Part shown: positions 17,097 through 24,450 of the stretch, in pieces
How the letters are laid out: the number at the start of each line of letters is the position of its first letter
Position numbering within the stretch: position 1 is the first letter of the stretch
Origin: a virus
Reading direction: 5' to 3' (one strand)
Virus record (IMG/VR): IMGVR_UViG_3300022074_000345
Coordinates: 1 to 25,388 of that record
DNA length: 25,388 nucleotides
The notes under the pieces: model-generated
The model's input: only the letters and a program-made list of their open reading frames with translations
Database searches by the model: none
What the model was told of the DNA's origin: nothing
Program-made: the position numbers and the translations under genes

Positions 17097-17678
17097 TTAG
17101 TACCTTGCGTTTATAAAAGATGAAGATCCAATAACATCTGATTGACCATTGTCTGGATTAGTATTTTGACCTTCTGTAGCATCTACAAATCTTGCTTCTC
17201 TTAATTTGTCTTGAAATAAATTATACATATTAGAAGCCGTAGGATTAGATGAAGTTACTGCATAAGCAATGTCTGCTGCTAGTGATGCAGAAATTGTTTC
17301 TCTTAATAGTTCATCATATTGATTAGCATCTGTTACTCTTGAAACATATTGAATTTTTACTGTTCCATGGTTTGCTAAAATTTTTCTACCTTCTACTTTA
17401 AAATCATAATCGTAATTTAATATTCCAAGAACTCTCAAACAATCTGCAGGTAAAGTAAATTGATAACTAAAACCCCATGAAGGAGTTTCTGTATCTCTTG
17501 CTAGTTCAACTCTTTTAATTAAACAATTCCAGGGATGAGATCTAAATAAACTATCTCTAACTTGTGTGTATCTTGCGTTGCAAAGTCTTGCGTTCTTTGA
17601 ATCTTCTGTAAGTGATAATATTGTCGATGCACCAAGTTGGTTTAATGCTCCATTACAAATGTCTACTACTGATGCCAT
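17097..17678 (-). CDS. Tail tubular protein A (gp11-like)
   Basis: A 193-residue protein in the T7 gene 11 position. The N-terminus is the family's hallmark: VVDICNGALNQLGASTILSL, EDSKNARLCNARYTQVRDSL, RSHPWNCLIKRVELAR, then the PADCLRVLGI strand. It forms the adaptor ring between portal and tail nozzle. Length matches the family (about 190-200). An AAGGAAG ribosome site precedes the ATG at 17678, and the gene starts just after the stop of the 66-aa gene. It is followed three bases later by the gp12-like gene. Confidence 0.94.
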   Translation of the reverse strand: MASVVDICNGALNQLGASTILSLTEDSKNARLCNARYTQVRDSLFRSHPWNCLIKRVELARDTETPSWGFSYQFTLPADCLRVLGILNYDYDFKVEGRKILANHGTVKIQYVSRVTDANQYDELLRETISASLAADIAYAVTSSNPTASNMYNLFQDKLREARFVDATEGQNTNPDNGQSDVIGSSSFINARY

Positions 17679-17679
17679 A

Positions 17680-17880
17680 TTACTTCCTTATAATATACTT
17701 TCGCCTTATATGTCTATCTTTTTCTAAAGCGAATATTTCTTCTGTCGTTCTTTCTTGTTTAGTATCAAATCCATAATGATTTTTACCATCATTCTTAAAT
17801 CTATCTACTAAAACATATCTATAAACATGATCTCCTTTTTTAAAATGTAGAACAGTTTGTAGATCTTTAATTTGTTTCAT
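17680..17880 (-). CDS. Small basic protein of unknown function, 66 aa
   Basis: A 66-residue protein rich in K, R and aromatic residues (HFKKGDHVYRYVLVDRFKNDG, then FALEKDRHIRRKYIIRK at the C-terminus). I do not recognise a family. The compact, basic, probably beta-then-helix shape could suit nucleic acid binding, but there is no diagnostic motif. It lies between the capsid gene and the gp11-like gene. A GC-rich hairpin sits directly before its ATG and there is no clear Shine-Dalgarno sequence, so its expression may be low or controlled by that hairpin. T7 has no gene at this place. Confidence 0.65.
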   Translation of the reverse strand: MKQIKDLQTVLHFKKGDHVYRYVLVDRFKNDGKNHYGFDTKQERTTEEIFALEKDRHIRRKYIIRK

Positions 17881-17886
17881 GCACTC

Positions 17887-17918
17887 TAGGGGGTTTCCAC
17901 TCTCGCTTCCACCCCCTA
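17887..17918 (-). terminator. GC-rich hairpin after the major capsid gene
   Basis: TAGGGGGT (17887-17894) and ACCCCCTA (17911-17918) form a perfect 8-base-pair stem with a 16-base loop, 12 bases after the capsid stop. T7 has its late terminator in this place, after gene 10. However, the transcript has no U-run after the stem; the next bases lead straight into the ATG of the 66-aa gene. It could therefore be a leaky terminator, an RNase-stop that stabilises capsid mRNA, or a block to 66-aa translation. Confidence 0.5.
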
Positions 17919-17930
17919 AAATTCTATTTA

Positions 17931-18794
17931 TTATGCTTCGTGAGCAAGTATTTCTACAACTTTAGCTTCTTCCATTCTAGTTGCACCGAATGCAGCAGAA
18001 TAGTAAACTTGAGTTGCGTAACCCTTGTCAGATCTTTCATCGATTCTAGCAGTTGAATCTTTTCCAACAGCTAATGCAACACCATCTTGTACGAAAGCGA
18101 TACATTTTCTTTTGCTTGAAGCGATTGATAGTCTGTTAGTTACACAGAAATCAAAACCTAGGAAAGTATTAACATCACCAGATGCTAACGCTTTTACTGT
18201 GTTGAAATCACTTGAAGTTACTTCAGTAGTTCCTAATAGATCTGTGATCTGTTTTGGAGATACGATGATGTATCTTTTTAGTGAAGGATCAACATCAGCT
18301 AGATCGATGATTTCTTTCGCTTGTCTTAATTTAGCGATAGTTAAACCAGCAGTTCCAGCTTCAGCAATCTTTTGAGCAGAAGGTAATGCAACAGAAGTAC
18401 CACCAGCAACACCTGTGTCAGATGCTCCTGTAGCAGCAGCAATAATTGCATCATCCATTGCTCTACCCATTGCATAAGCAGCAGCTTGTGCATAGCTAGA
18501 AGTTGGATCTACTAACATTCTTACTTTATCTAGATCATCAACTAAATCTGCGAACTCATAGTCAACAAGTGAAACTCTTCTTCTTGAGTGAGGAGTATCT
18601 GCTTGTGGAGTGTCAGAGTGTCTAGTTGATCTTACTGTTGCAGTTACACTTCCGATTTGATCGAAGAATGCATTTTTTCCTGTAACAGATTCAAGTCTCA
18701 CTTTATCTCTTAAAAGTGATCCTTTTTGTTGTGATAACATTTGTATGTTTGAACTATATTGTTCTACAAATGCTTTTGTTATTTCAGTTGACAT
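17931..18794 (-). CDS. Major capsid protein
   Basis: A 287-residue protein placed directly after scaffold and portal. Features match the smaller podovirus/HK97-fold capsid proteins: an N-terminal helix (FVEQYSSNIQMLSQQKGSL), a DTPHSRRRVSLVDYEFADLV segment (about 65-85), a spine-helix region with DDAIIAAATG around residue 115, a KLRQAKEIIDLADVDPSLKR segment (about 155-174), RYIIVSP and a C-terminal Y-S-A-A-F-G-A-T-R strand. A strong Shine-Dalgarno sequence, AGGAGA, precedes the ATG, in a 100-base leader that carries two alternative small hairpins. The DNA is visibly less AT-rich than the internal-protein genes, as expected for a highly translated gene. No Ig-like decoration domain is present. 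Confidence 0.93.
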   Translation of the reverse strand: MSTEITKAFVEQYSSNIQMLSQQKGSLLRDKVRLESVTGKNAFFDQIGSVTATVRSTRHSDTPQADTPHSRRRVSLVDYEFADLVDDLDKVRMLVDPTSSYAQAAAYAMGRAMDDAIIAAATGASDTGVAGGTSVALPSAQKIAEAGTAGLTIAKLRQAKEIIDLADVDPSLKRYIIVSPKQITDLLGTTEVTSSDFNTVKALASGDVNTFLGFDFCVTNRLSIASSKRKCIAFVQDGVALAVGKDSTARIDERSDKGYATQVYYSAAFGATRMEEAKVVEILAHEA

Positions 18795-18875
18795 AATTGT
18801 CTCCTATTATTTGTTAAGTTATTATTAAACAAAATCAGAGGAGTTCTCAAAAAAATTGGCTTCTCTTGGATTTAA

Positions 18876-18897
18876 AGTCTTTTAGACTACAAGTCTA
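18876..18897 (-). promoter_or_regulatory. Two mutually exclusive small hairpins in the capsid leader
   Basis: In the transcript, TAGACT-TGT-AGTCTA (18897 down to 18883) is a perfect 6-base-pair hairpin that starts with the TAG stop of the 60-aa gene. The same AGTCT can instead pair with the downstream AGACT (AGTCT-AAA-AGACT), so only one stem forms at a time. The pair lies about 80 bases before the capsid ATG. A ribosome stopping at TAG would block the first and favour the second. There is no U-run, so a simple terminator is unlikely. A role in capsid expression is inference. Confidence 0.35.
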
Positions 18898-19077
18898 TTC
18901 CTTGTTGTCAGAAAGGTTCTTACGAATTGTCTTTCTTTTGTTAGGCGAATTTTCACTCGCCTTACAAACCCATGTATAATATTCTTCGCAGATTGGCAAG
19001 GGATTAGATTTTTGATTCTCTGATCCACTCTCTACAACAATACGAAGTATTTCTAATCTTATTTCTTGATTATCCAT
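18895..19077 (-). CDS. Small conserved protein next to the capsid gene, 60 aa
   Basis: A 60-residue protein. The first third (MDNQEIRLEILRIVVESG) and the central YYTWV segment resemble small proteins found near capsid and scaffold genes in many phages, with the pattern R-L-x-x-L-R-x-x-x-E followed by a helix with Y-x-W-V. The C-terminus is basic (NKRKTIRKN). Function is unknown. The ATG is inside the last codons of the scaffold gene (8-base overlap), so its translation follows scaffold. Its stop is part of a small hairpin in the capsid leader. Confidence 0.7.
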   Translation of the reverse strand: MDNQEIRLEILRIVVESGSENQKSNPLPICEEYYTWVCKASENSPNKRKTIRKNLSDNKE

Positions 19078-19942
19078 TAATCATTGTTCTTAAAGTAAAT
19101 ACTTGTTGAACTACTTTGTCATGATCTGGATGAGACTTATTCCAATATGGACCATCCCTATCATTAACAAGTTTACTGATTTCGGCTTCATAATCTGTAC
19201 CTCTATCAACATTCTCACTTTCTGTACTTACTAATTTATCTTCTGACATTAGATTAGCAATGCTTGCAAAACCTTTAATCACAGAAGGATGATCTCCAAT
19301 ACGAGTACCATCTTTTAGTTCCATGTTAAGAATATCTTCACTCATGTTTGCTTTAGCAATAGCACCAGCTTTTTTTATATTCTCATCATAAGATCTACCC
19401 CACTCTTTACGAAGTTCTTGTTCTGCATTTGCTTGAGCAGTTTCAGTATCTACTCTTGCTTGTTGAATAGAACCTTCCATAGAATTTTTGTAGAACTCTA
19501 GAATACCTTGCGCTTGTTTATTATTTAAACCAAGTTGATGAGCATTCTCTGCAAATTGTTTTATTGCAGTATCATCTAATGGAGCTGTTTCAGATTGTAC
19601 TTCTAGTTTATATTTATCTGGAGATTCTGGTCTACCTAGTTTTCCATAAACTTCTTGCCATTGATCATCTGTTGAGTTTTCATTTGGTACTGCAACTTTA
19701 TCTTGACCAATCATTCTAGTTGCGTTGATATAACTTTTAGCTAGCGCATCTATTTCAGTAAATTTAGAAATGTTAGGATCGTTTCTAAACTCTTCCGAGA
19801 TTGTTTCTTTCCAAGATTTAGCAACAGTTGGTTGTTCTGCTGTTGTTGAAGTAACTGGTTGTTGTGTTACTTGAGGAGTGTCTGTAGTAGTTGTTGTCTC
19901 TTCTACAGGCACATCAGTTTGTGTTATCTGTTCACTTGACAT
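19070..19942 (-). CDS. Capsid assembly scaffold protein
   Basis: A 290-residue, acidic, mostly helical protein between portal and capsid genes, the place and size of podovirus scaffolds. The N-terminus is low complexity (Thr, Val, Pro, Gln, residues 1-40) and probably disordered. Then come conserved-looking pieces: SWKETISEEFRNDP, SYINATRMIGQDKVAVP, LGRPESPDKYKLEV (about 100-113), a long helix with many Gln/Ala/Glu, and a C-terminal YWNKSHPDHDKVVQQV block that fits the capsid-binding end of this protein type. It is expected to guide procapsid assembly and leave before DNA packaging. The AAGGAGA ribosome site lies in the end of the upstream 84/78-aa gene, which it overlaps by 11 bases. Confidence 0.92.
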   Translation of the reverse strand: MSSEQITQTDVPVEETTTTTDTPQVTQQPVTSTTAEQPTVAKSWKETISEEFRNDPNISKFTEIDALAKSYINATRMIGQDKVAVPNENSTDDQWQEVYGKLGRPESPDKYKLEVQSETAPLDDTAIKQFAENAHQLGLNNKQAQGILEFYKNSMEGSIQQARVDTETAQANAEQELRKEWGRSYDENIKKAGAIAKANMSEDILNMELKDGTRIGDHPSVIKGFASIANLMSEDKLVSTESENVDRGTDYEAEISKLVNDRDGPYWNKSHPDHDKVVQQVFTLRTMING

Positions 19943-20168
19943 TCTTATTCTCCTTTTGCAGCATTTGTTTTATAAATAGAAGAACGCTGCGTTGACCTTC
20001 CATATATGCACTTTCATGACTATCACCTTTTACATTTGTGGTAGAATGATAATGACATCTTTTTTCTAAATCAGACAAAACTTCTTTGCCTTCGTCTGTG
20101 TTAAAAATATATTGATAGTTATCTTTTAGTTTCTTTATGAAACTTTCCATTTGTTTTTCTGATTGCAT
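19932..20168 (-). CDS. Bbp19-like small phage protein
   Basis: About 78 residues with the Bbp19-like layout: a helix, then YQYIFNTDEGKEVLSDLEKRC around residues 20-40, H-Y-H-S-T-T, a GDSHESAYMEGQRSVLLFIKQML helix. This pattern (F-x-T/D-x-G-x-x-V-L-x-D-L, H-x-S/T, E-G-x-R) is common between portal and scaffold genes of podoviruses; the function is not established. The start is placed at the ATG at 20168 because GAG lies just upstream and it sits two bases after the portal stop. In-frame ATGs at 20186 and 20180, within the portal gene, would add 4-6 residues but have no ribosome site. Confidence 0.8.
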   Translation of the reverse strand: MQSEKQMESFIKKLKDNYQYIFNTDEGKEVLSDLEKRCHYHSTTNVKGDSHESAYMEGQRSVLLFIKQMLQKENKNVK

Positions 20169-20169
20169 A

Positions 20170-21795
20170 CTACTCAACATCTGCATTAGCTACTGCTTGC
20201 GCTTCTTCTGGCAATGCTTTTGCTAATGGTGCTACTTTTCCTCCTGCTTCTGCTAATTGTTGTACTTGTTGCATCTGTTGCATTTGTTCTTGTTGTTGTG
20301 CTTGCGCCTGTCTTTCTGCATCTAATTCAGATTGTGGTTTTAATATTTTTTGAGGTACACCAACAATGCTAGTTAGATGTCTAACTAATTTATCCATATT
20401 GATATGATCAAATACTGGAGCAACATTTGATAAGCTACCCATAATTTCTATTGCTCTCATGATAGATGAAAGTTCTGTAGATTTTTGTGCTTTAGCTAAT
20501 GGTGATACATATTCAATCTCAATGTCTTGACCAGATAAAAAGTCTGGTGCTTGTGCAAATAAATTTCTTCTCATTAAAATTGCAAATGCTCTATCGATTA
20601 ATGGTTTTAATAATTCAGATTGAAGTCTACCAAGAACTGGTCCAAGCAATCTCATCTTCTCTTCGTTTCTTTGTATAACTTCTGTTGCCGTCATTTGTGG
20701 ACCATCTTGCATCATTAATTGATTTACATAGAAAGCATTTCTAATTGAGTTTCTTCTTTGCTCTTCCATGTTTAAACCTAGTGTATTGTTTGCACCAATG
20801 TTTAGAGGTTCAATTCTATCTCTAGTTCCTGCTCTGTAAAAATTTAAACCACCAGGTACTGTTCTTACAGGTAACATAAAACCATCATCTGGAACAAGTA
20901 AAGGTGGATCAACTTGTTTCTGCGCAGACTTGATTATAGTTTTTGACATTTCATTTAGCATCTTAACATCTGGCAAAGCTGTCATTGCAGGAGATCTACC
21001 ATAGATTTCGTGTGATGCTTTTAAGTATCTAGGTACTACAAAAGGAAACTCTTTAAATCCAGAAACAGATAATTCATCACCACTATCTGCATCCATGTAA
21101 ATAGATTCAAAAGGCATATTTTCTTTATCTTGTTTTGCAGGATTAAAATCTGATCTAGGATAAACTGCGTGAAGTATATCTACTTCTTCGTAAGGATCCT
21201 TCTTTGCTGTAACTGCAATGTGAGTTGATACATTACCAAACTTTTGTATTGCAGCTCTTGCAGATATTCTAAACTTTCTAAATACTGTATCGATTCTTCC
21301 TTTATCATTTTCTGAAATATAAATTTCATTAATGTGTCTTGTAGAAAATTTTAAATTATCTTCATCATCTTCTTCTATAAACATTGCAGCAGTTCCAAAT
21401 GTAATTAGATCATGATACAATTCAAAAATTTCTTGTTGGAAGTTTGATTGATTGAATGCAGAGTACATAACTTCAGTAGCAGATTCTAACCATGCTTTAG
21501 CTTCATCTTCTCCTTCCATTCCTTGATCTTTAAATTTTAAAGAGAACCAAGGTGTTGATGGATTAGTTAGCATACCATGAAGTGATGCTGATAATAGTTC
21601 TACTGATTGTAATGGTGAACCATCAAAAATAAGTTCTGTTCTTTTATCACCTTTAGATCTTGACTTTGTTACATCTGCTTTTCTTGGTTGCATATAGTCT
21701 GCAACTTCTTGCCAATGACTTTCCCAATTTTGTCTTTGAGTTTTTAGTCTGTCAAATCTTGATAATAAAATTTTTGCTTTTTCTGATTGTGCCAT
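20170..21795 (-). CDS. Portal / head-tail connecting protein
   Basis: A 541-residue protein, the usual size for the Head-tail_con family of T7-like phages (T7 gp8). The N-terminus shows NWESHWQEVADYMQPRK (about 22-39), RTELIFDGSPLQSVELLSAS and LHGMLTNPSTPWFSLKF (about 73-89). A central region with DPPLLVPDDGFM (about 295-306) and MTATEVIQRNEEKMRLLG (about 368-385) and the long helices after it match the stem and crown of portal proteins. The C-terminus is Gln-rich (about 490-520) and ends in an Ala/Val/Asp tail. Twelve copies would form the DNA entry ring that works with the terminase. Its ATG follows the 244-aa gene's stop by one base; a weak AGGA is upstream. Confidence 0.96.
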   Translation of the reverse strand: MAQSEKAKILLSRFDRLKTQRQNWESHWQEVADYMQPRKADVTKSRSKGDKRTELIFDGSPLQSVELLSASLHGMLTNPSTPWFSLKFKDQGMEGEDEAKAWLESATEVMYSAFNQSNFQQEIFELYHDLITFGTAAMFIEEDDEDNLKFSTRHINEIYISENDKGRIDTVFRKFRISARAAIQKFGNVSTHIAVTAKKDPYEEVDILHAVYPRSDFNPAKQDKENMPFESIYMDADSGDELSVSGFKEFPFVVPRYLKASHEIYGRSPAMTALPDVKMLNEMSKTIIKSAQKQVDPPLLVPDDGFMLPVRTVPGGLNFYRAGTRDRIEPLNIGANNTLGLNMEEQRRNSIRNAFYVNQLMMQDGPQMTATEVIQRNEEKMRLLGPVLGRLQSELLKPLIDRAFAILMRRNLFAQAPDFLSGQDIEIEYVSPLAKAQKSTELSSIMRAIEIMGSLSNVAPVFDHINMDKLVRHLTSIVGVPQKILKPQSELDAERQAQAQQQEQMQQMQQVQQLAEAGGKVAPLAKALPEEAQAVANADVE

Positions 21796-21796
21796 A

Positions 21797-22531
21797 TTAC
21801 ATTCCTAATAAACTTGGTTTACCTAAAGTCAAGCCACCAGTTGCGCCAGTAACTCCTGTCATGATTGTTGGTGATCTTCCTTTTGCTTTAACTCTTCTTT
21901 TTTTTAATTCAATACTATCTTCTGCTTGTGCTGCTTTGCTTTGTGAAACTTCTGCAGTAGTTGGTGTTGTTGTAAGTAAAGTTCTTCCACCAATATTTTT
22001 TTCAACTATGTATGATCCACTACCTTCATCACGATTATTAATTGTTCTTCCCATTGCATCAACTGTACCAGATCCTCTTCCTTGCATATAACCTTTATAA
22101 TCATCTATAGATGCACCATAAAATCCACCACCTGGTTTTGCTTTTCCAATAACATTTCTTTCATAGTAAGATTTATTTACTTCAAATCCTTTTTTACCTA
22201 AACCTGTAATATGTAAACCTTGAGCAAGAGGTGAAAATCTTGCTAAACCTGTAGGTGGTTGATATGAATAATCTTTAAATGCTTGAGCATCTTTTTTTTC
22301 TTTAGCAACTTTTAATGCTAGTTCATTTCTTCTTTTTGTTGCAGCAGAAACTTTTGTTGTTGTATAAGTTGTAGTTCTATAATTTTCTCTATTATTAGTT
22401 CCACCCCCACCATTAAATGATGTTGATGTTTTTTTTGCTCCACTATTACCAGAAGAAAAAGCATGAGATGTACTATAGCTTTCTTTTTTATTAGATGACG
22501 CACCTATTGTTGAATAGTCTCTTCCTGCCAT
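21797..22531 (-). CDS. Protein of unknown function with GR..TIMTG...LLG C-terminus, 244 aa
   Basis: A 244-residue, basic, Ser/Thr/Gly-rich protein between terminase and portal genes. The N-terminal half is low complexity (Ser, Thr, Asn, Gly) and probably disordered; the middle has GLARFSPLAQGLHITGLGKKG and a GGFYGASIDDYKGYMQGRG stretch. The C-terminus (RRVKAKGRSPTIMTGVTG, then GLTLGKPSLLGM) shares a motif with the 73-aa protein two genes upstream: G-R-x-x-T-I-L/M-T-G near the end and K-x-L-L-G as the last residues. The ATG directly precedes the 55-aa stop (no gap). A structural or packaging-accessory role is suggested by neighbours only. Confidence 0.7.
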   Translation of the reverse strand: MAGRDYSTIGASSNKKESYSTSHAFSSGNSGAKKTSTSFNGGGGTNNRENYRTTTYTTTKVSAATKRRNELALKVAKEKKDAQAFKDYSYQPPTGLARFSPLAQGLHITGLGKKGFEVNKSYYERNVIGKAKPGGGFYGASIDDYKGYMQGRGSGTVDAMGRTINNRDEGSGSYIVEKNIGGRTLLTTTPTTAEVSQSKAAQAEDSIELKKRRVKAKGRSPTIMTGVTGATGGLTLGKPSLLGM

Positions 22532-22699
22532 TTACTTTCCGAAAGTTAAAGATGATTTAGTATCAGATTTAGTTTCAGATTTAGATTCTCTGTTTACTGC
22601 TATACCATTTTGTAAATCATTCATGTTATTAAATTTTGGTTCTTCTTTCTTTGCAGTAGGTTTCATTTTCTTGATAGCTTTTTTAATTTTATCTAACAT
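22532..22699 (-). CDS. Short Lys/Ser-rich protein, 55 aa
   Basis: A 55-codon frame starting at ATG 22699 with an excellent AGGAGA ribosome site seven bases upstream, ending at 22532 directly against the start of the 244-aa gene. The N-terminal half is a basic helix (MLDKIKKAIKKMKPTAKK); the C-terminal half is a four-residue repeat of the type S-E/D-T-K, encoded by three tandem 12-base repeats. No family is recognised. The good ribosome site, the exact fit between its neighbours and the conserved reading direction make it a likely real gene. It is shorter than common size cut-offs and could be missed. Confidence 0.7.
   Translation of the reverse strand: MLDKIKKAIKKMKPTAKKEEPKFNNMNDLQNGIAVNRESKSETKSDTKSSLTFGK
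22555..22588 (-). repeat. Tandem 12-base repeat in the 55-aa gene
   Basis: On the plus strand ATTTAGTATCAG, ATTTAGTTTCAG and ATTTAGATTC follow each other with a 12-base period. They encode the S-E/D-T-K repeats of the short protein. Repeat number could vary between relatives. Confidence 0.75.
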
Positions 22700-22700
22700 A

Positions 22701-22922
22701 TTAATCTCCTAATAAAGTTTTTAGTTTTTCTTCCTTATCTTCCTGTATACCTAATGGTCCAGTAAGTATTGTAGACTTTCTACCTCTTCTTCTTCTTTCA
22801 ATTGCAGCTTGTTCCTTGTCAATCTTTGCTTGTTCCTCTGGAGAAATTTCTGGCTCTGGTGGCTCAACAGGAGCTGGAGGTGGTGGCAATGCTGGCATTT
22901 TTGGTTTAAATATTGAACCCAT
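22701..22922 (-). CDS. Small Pro-rich protein with GR.STILTG...LLG C-terminus, 73 aa
   Basis: A 73-residue protein. The first half is Pro/Glu-rich (PALPPPPAPVEPPEPE), then a charged helix (SPEEQAKIDKEQAAIERR), and a basic C-terminal motif RRRGRKSTILTGPLG followed by EKLKTLLGD. This GRxSTILTGxxG...LLG motif is familiar in small proteins encoded next to terminase or portal genes of podoviruses, where function is unknown. The 244-aa protein downstream has the same motif. It follows the terminase gene by two bases with an AGGA site upstream. A disordered, Pro-rich region and a basic tail suggest a binding or tether protein; that is inference. Confidence 0.8.
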   Translation of the reverse strand: MGSIFKPKMPALPPPPAPVEPPEPEISPEEQAKIDKEQAAIERRRRGRKSTILTGPLGIQEDKEEKLKTLLGD

Positions 22923-22924
22923 AA

Positions 22925-24196
22925 TTATATAATCCTATAGTTATTATCTGCTACACTTTGTGGCGCAGTTTGTCTAGTATTTAATTCTTGTAAACCTACT
23001 GCTAGATACCTCATCGCATCGCAAGCATGACTACTCCAATCATGCACAGGTTTAGATCTAAACATTCTTGATTTGTCTACATACTTCCTGTGGTAATGTC
23101 TTAACGCATCTATTAACTTTTTGCAATGGTCTGTATCAAACCAACATCTATTCAACAACATTGTTACTGCATGAATACCTTCTTCTACTGGTAGCTTCGG
23201 TACTACCTTAAACCTAACTCCTAACTGATATGCAATCTCTCTTCTGGTTTTGCCATTGCCGAACTCTTGTACATCAATGTCGTGTGGAGCAAAGTGATCT
23301 TTGTAGATGTAAGGTTTTTCGTTTAGCATCTGAATATAGTGAGGTAAGCCATGACCTCTTTCTTCATGGTAATCTATTATCTGTACTGCCGTACCTTTTT
23401 GTTGAAAAAATATAATACTACTGTGGTCTGCGACACCGAGATCCCAAGCAGTTGAGACAGGCAAAGTAGGATCGTAGGGAACTCTAGCTAGTTGTTTCTT
23501 ATCATCTAGTTTAGATATTTCTTCTCCATAGATTGCACCTTCTATATTGGCTATCCAATCGCACTCAAATTCTTGCAGGTACTTCTTCTCACCCATAACT
23601 TCTTTTGCTTTATCTAACTCTTCCTGGTCAACTATCTTTGTTTCACTTGCTTTAGCTTTGTAGTTAAACCAATCTTCTGCACCATTTGCGTGTTGGTATA
23701 GATCATAGAAGTTATTATTCATTCCTGCAGGTGTACCAATAAAGACACAGTAGCCTTTACGATCTGATAGAGCTGGTCTAATTATCTCTGCAAATAGCTT
23801 TCCATCTATGTTTGCGTACTCATCTATAACGCAGCCATCCAGGTAGATACCTCTCAATCCATCAGAGTTTTCTGCTCCCAGTAATGTAATCCTAGCACCA
23901 TTTGGCAGATCTACTCTTAATTCTGTTTCATTGAACTTTGTTGATGGGATTTTATCAGTAAACTGTTTCATGTAATCCCAAGCAATGCTTTTAGCTTGCT
24001 TGAATGTAGGAGCTATGTATGCAAATCTTGGGTTCTTATGTGGACACATTAATGCAGATTTGATTAAATGGTTGATCATGCATACTGTTTTACCGAACCT
24101 TCTGTGGCAAACTAGCACACTCCATCTATGATTGTTAATCTGTTTATGTAAATATGCTTGATGCTTCCTTGGTGTGTAAGGTATTTTAATATTCAT
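22925..24196 (-). CDS. terL: Terminase large subunit (DNA packaging ATPase and nuclease)
   Basis: A 423-residue protein with the complete motor and nuclease signature. Walker A-like H-R-R-F-G-K-T-V is at 31-38; the Q-like region PTFKQAK at 63-69; Walker B VIDEY at 123-127; the coupling motif GTPAG at 155-159. The C-terminal RNase H-like nuclease has WDLGVADHS (251-259; D252 and D257), D306/D308 and ACDAMRYLAV (391-400; D393). It is at the short end of the usual range (T7 gp19 is about 586 residues). It cuts and pumps phage DNA through the portal. The start overlaps the 63-aa gene's stop (TAATG). No small subunit of known type is visible in the window. Confidence 0.97.
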   Translation of the reverse strand: MNIKIPYTPRKHQAYLHKQINNHRWSVLVCHRRFGKTVCMINHLIKSALMCPHKNPRFAYIAPTFKQAKSIAWDYMKQFTDKIPSTKFNETELRVDLPNGARITLLGAENSDGLRGIYLDGCVIDEYANIDGKLFAEIIRPALSDRKGYCVFIGTPAGMNNNFYDLYQHANGAEDWFNYKAKASETKIVDQEELDKAKEVMGEKKYLQEFECDWIANIEGAIYGEEISKLDDKKQLARVPYDPTLPVSTAWDLGVADHSSIIFFQQKGTAVQIIDYHEERGHGLPHYIQMLNEKPYIYKDHFAPHDIDVQEFGNGKTRREIAYQLGVRFKVVPKLPVEEGIHAVTMLLNRCWFDTDHCKKLIDALRHYHRKYVDKSRMFRSKPVHDWSSHACDAMRYLAVGLQELNTRQTAPQSVADNNYRII

Positions 24197-24387
24197 TAGT
24201 GTATCATATTGGATCTATCACCATGATCTAGTGGTTGATAATCAACACCTAGTGTTACCATGACATAGTTTATAAACAAATTTGCAGATTCTTTATTAGG
24301 AATACCAATAAATTTAACTGTTACTGAATTAGTTTTCTCATCTATAAAAGCAATACAATCAAAATCGTCTGTGTCTAGATAAGCCAT
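24196..24387 (-). CDS. Small acidic protein before the terminase gene, 63 aa
   Basis: A 63-residue acidic protein with an N-terminal strand-like half (FDCIAFIDEKTNSVTVKFIG) and a helix (KESANLFINYVMVTLGVDY). It is the first gene of the leftward operon. The start at 24387 has no good Shine-Dalgarno sequence; a T-rich stretch lies just upstream. Its stop overlaps the terminase ATG. Location could suggest a terminase small subunit, but it has no helix-turn-helix and is short for one. I do not recognise the family with certainty; small proteins of this type occur next to terminase genes in marine podoviruses. Confidence 0.7.
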   Translation of the reverse strand: MAYLDTDDFDCIAFIDEKTNSVTVKFIGIPNKESANLFINYVMVTLGVDYQPLDHGDRSNMIH

Positions 24388-24450
24388 ATACCATATGTAG
24401 TGGATTTAAAAAAAAATAAAACAAAAAAGTGTTTGTGTATAACTGGCTAG

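Noticed and set aside
21660-22091. 143-codon plus-strand frame across the portal and 244-aa genes
   Set aside because: It lies over two well-supported coding regions and their junction, with no ribosome site or family resemblance.
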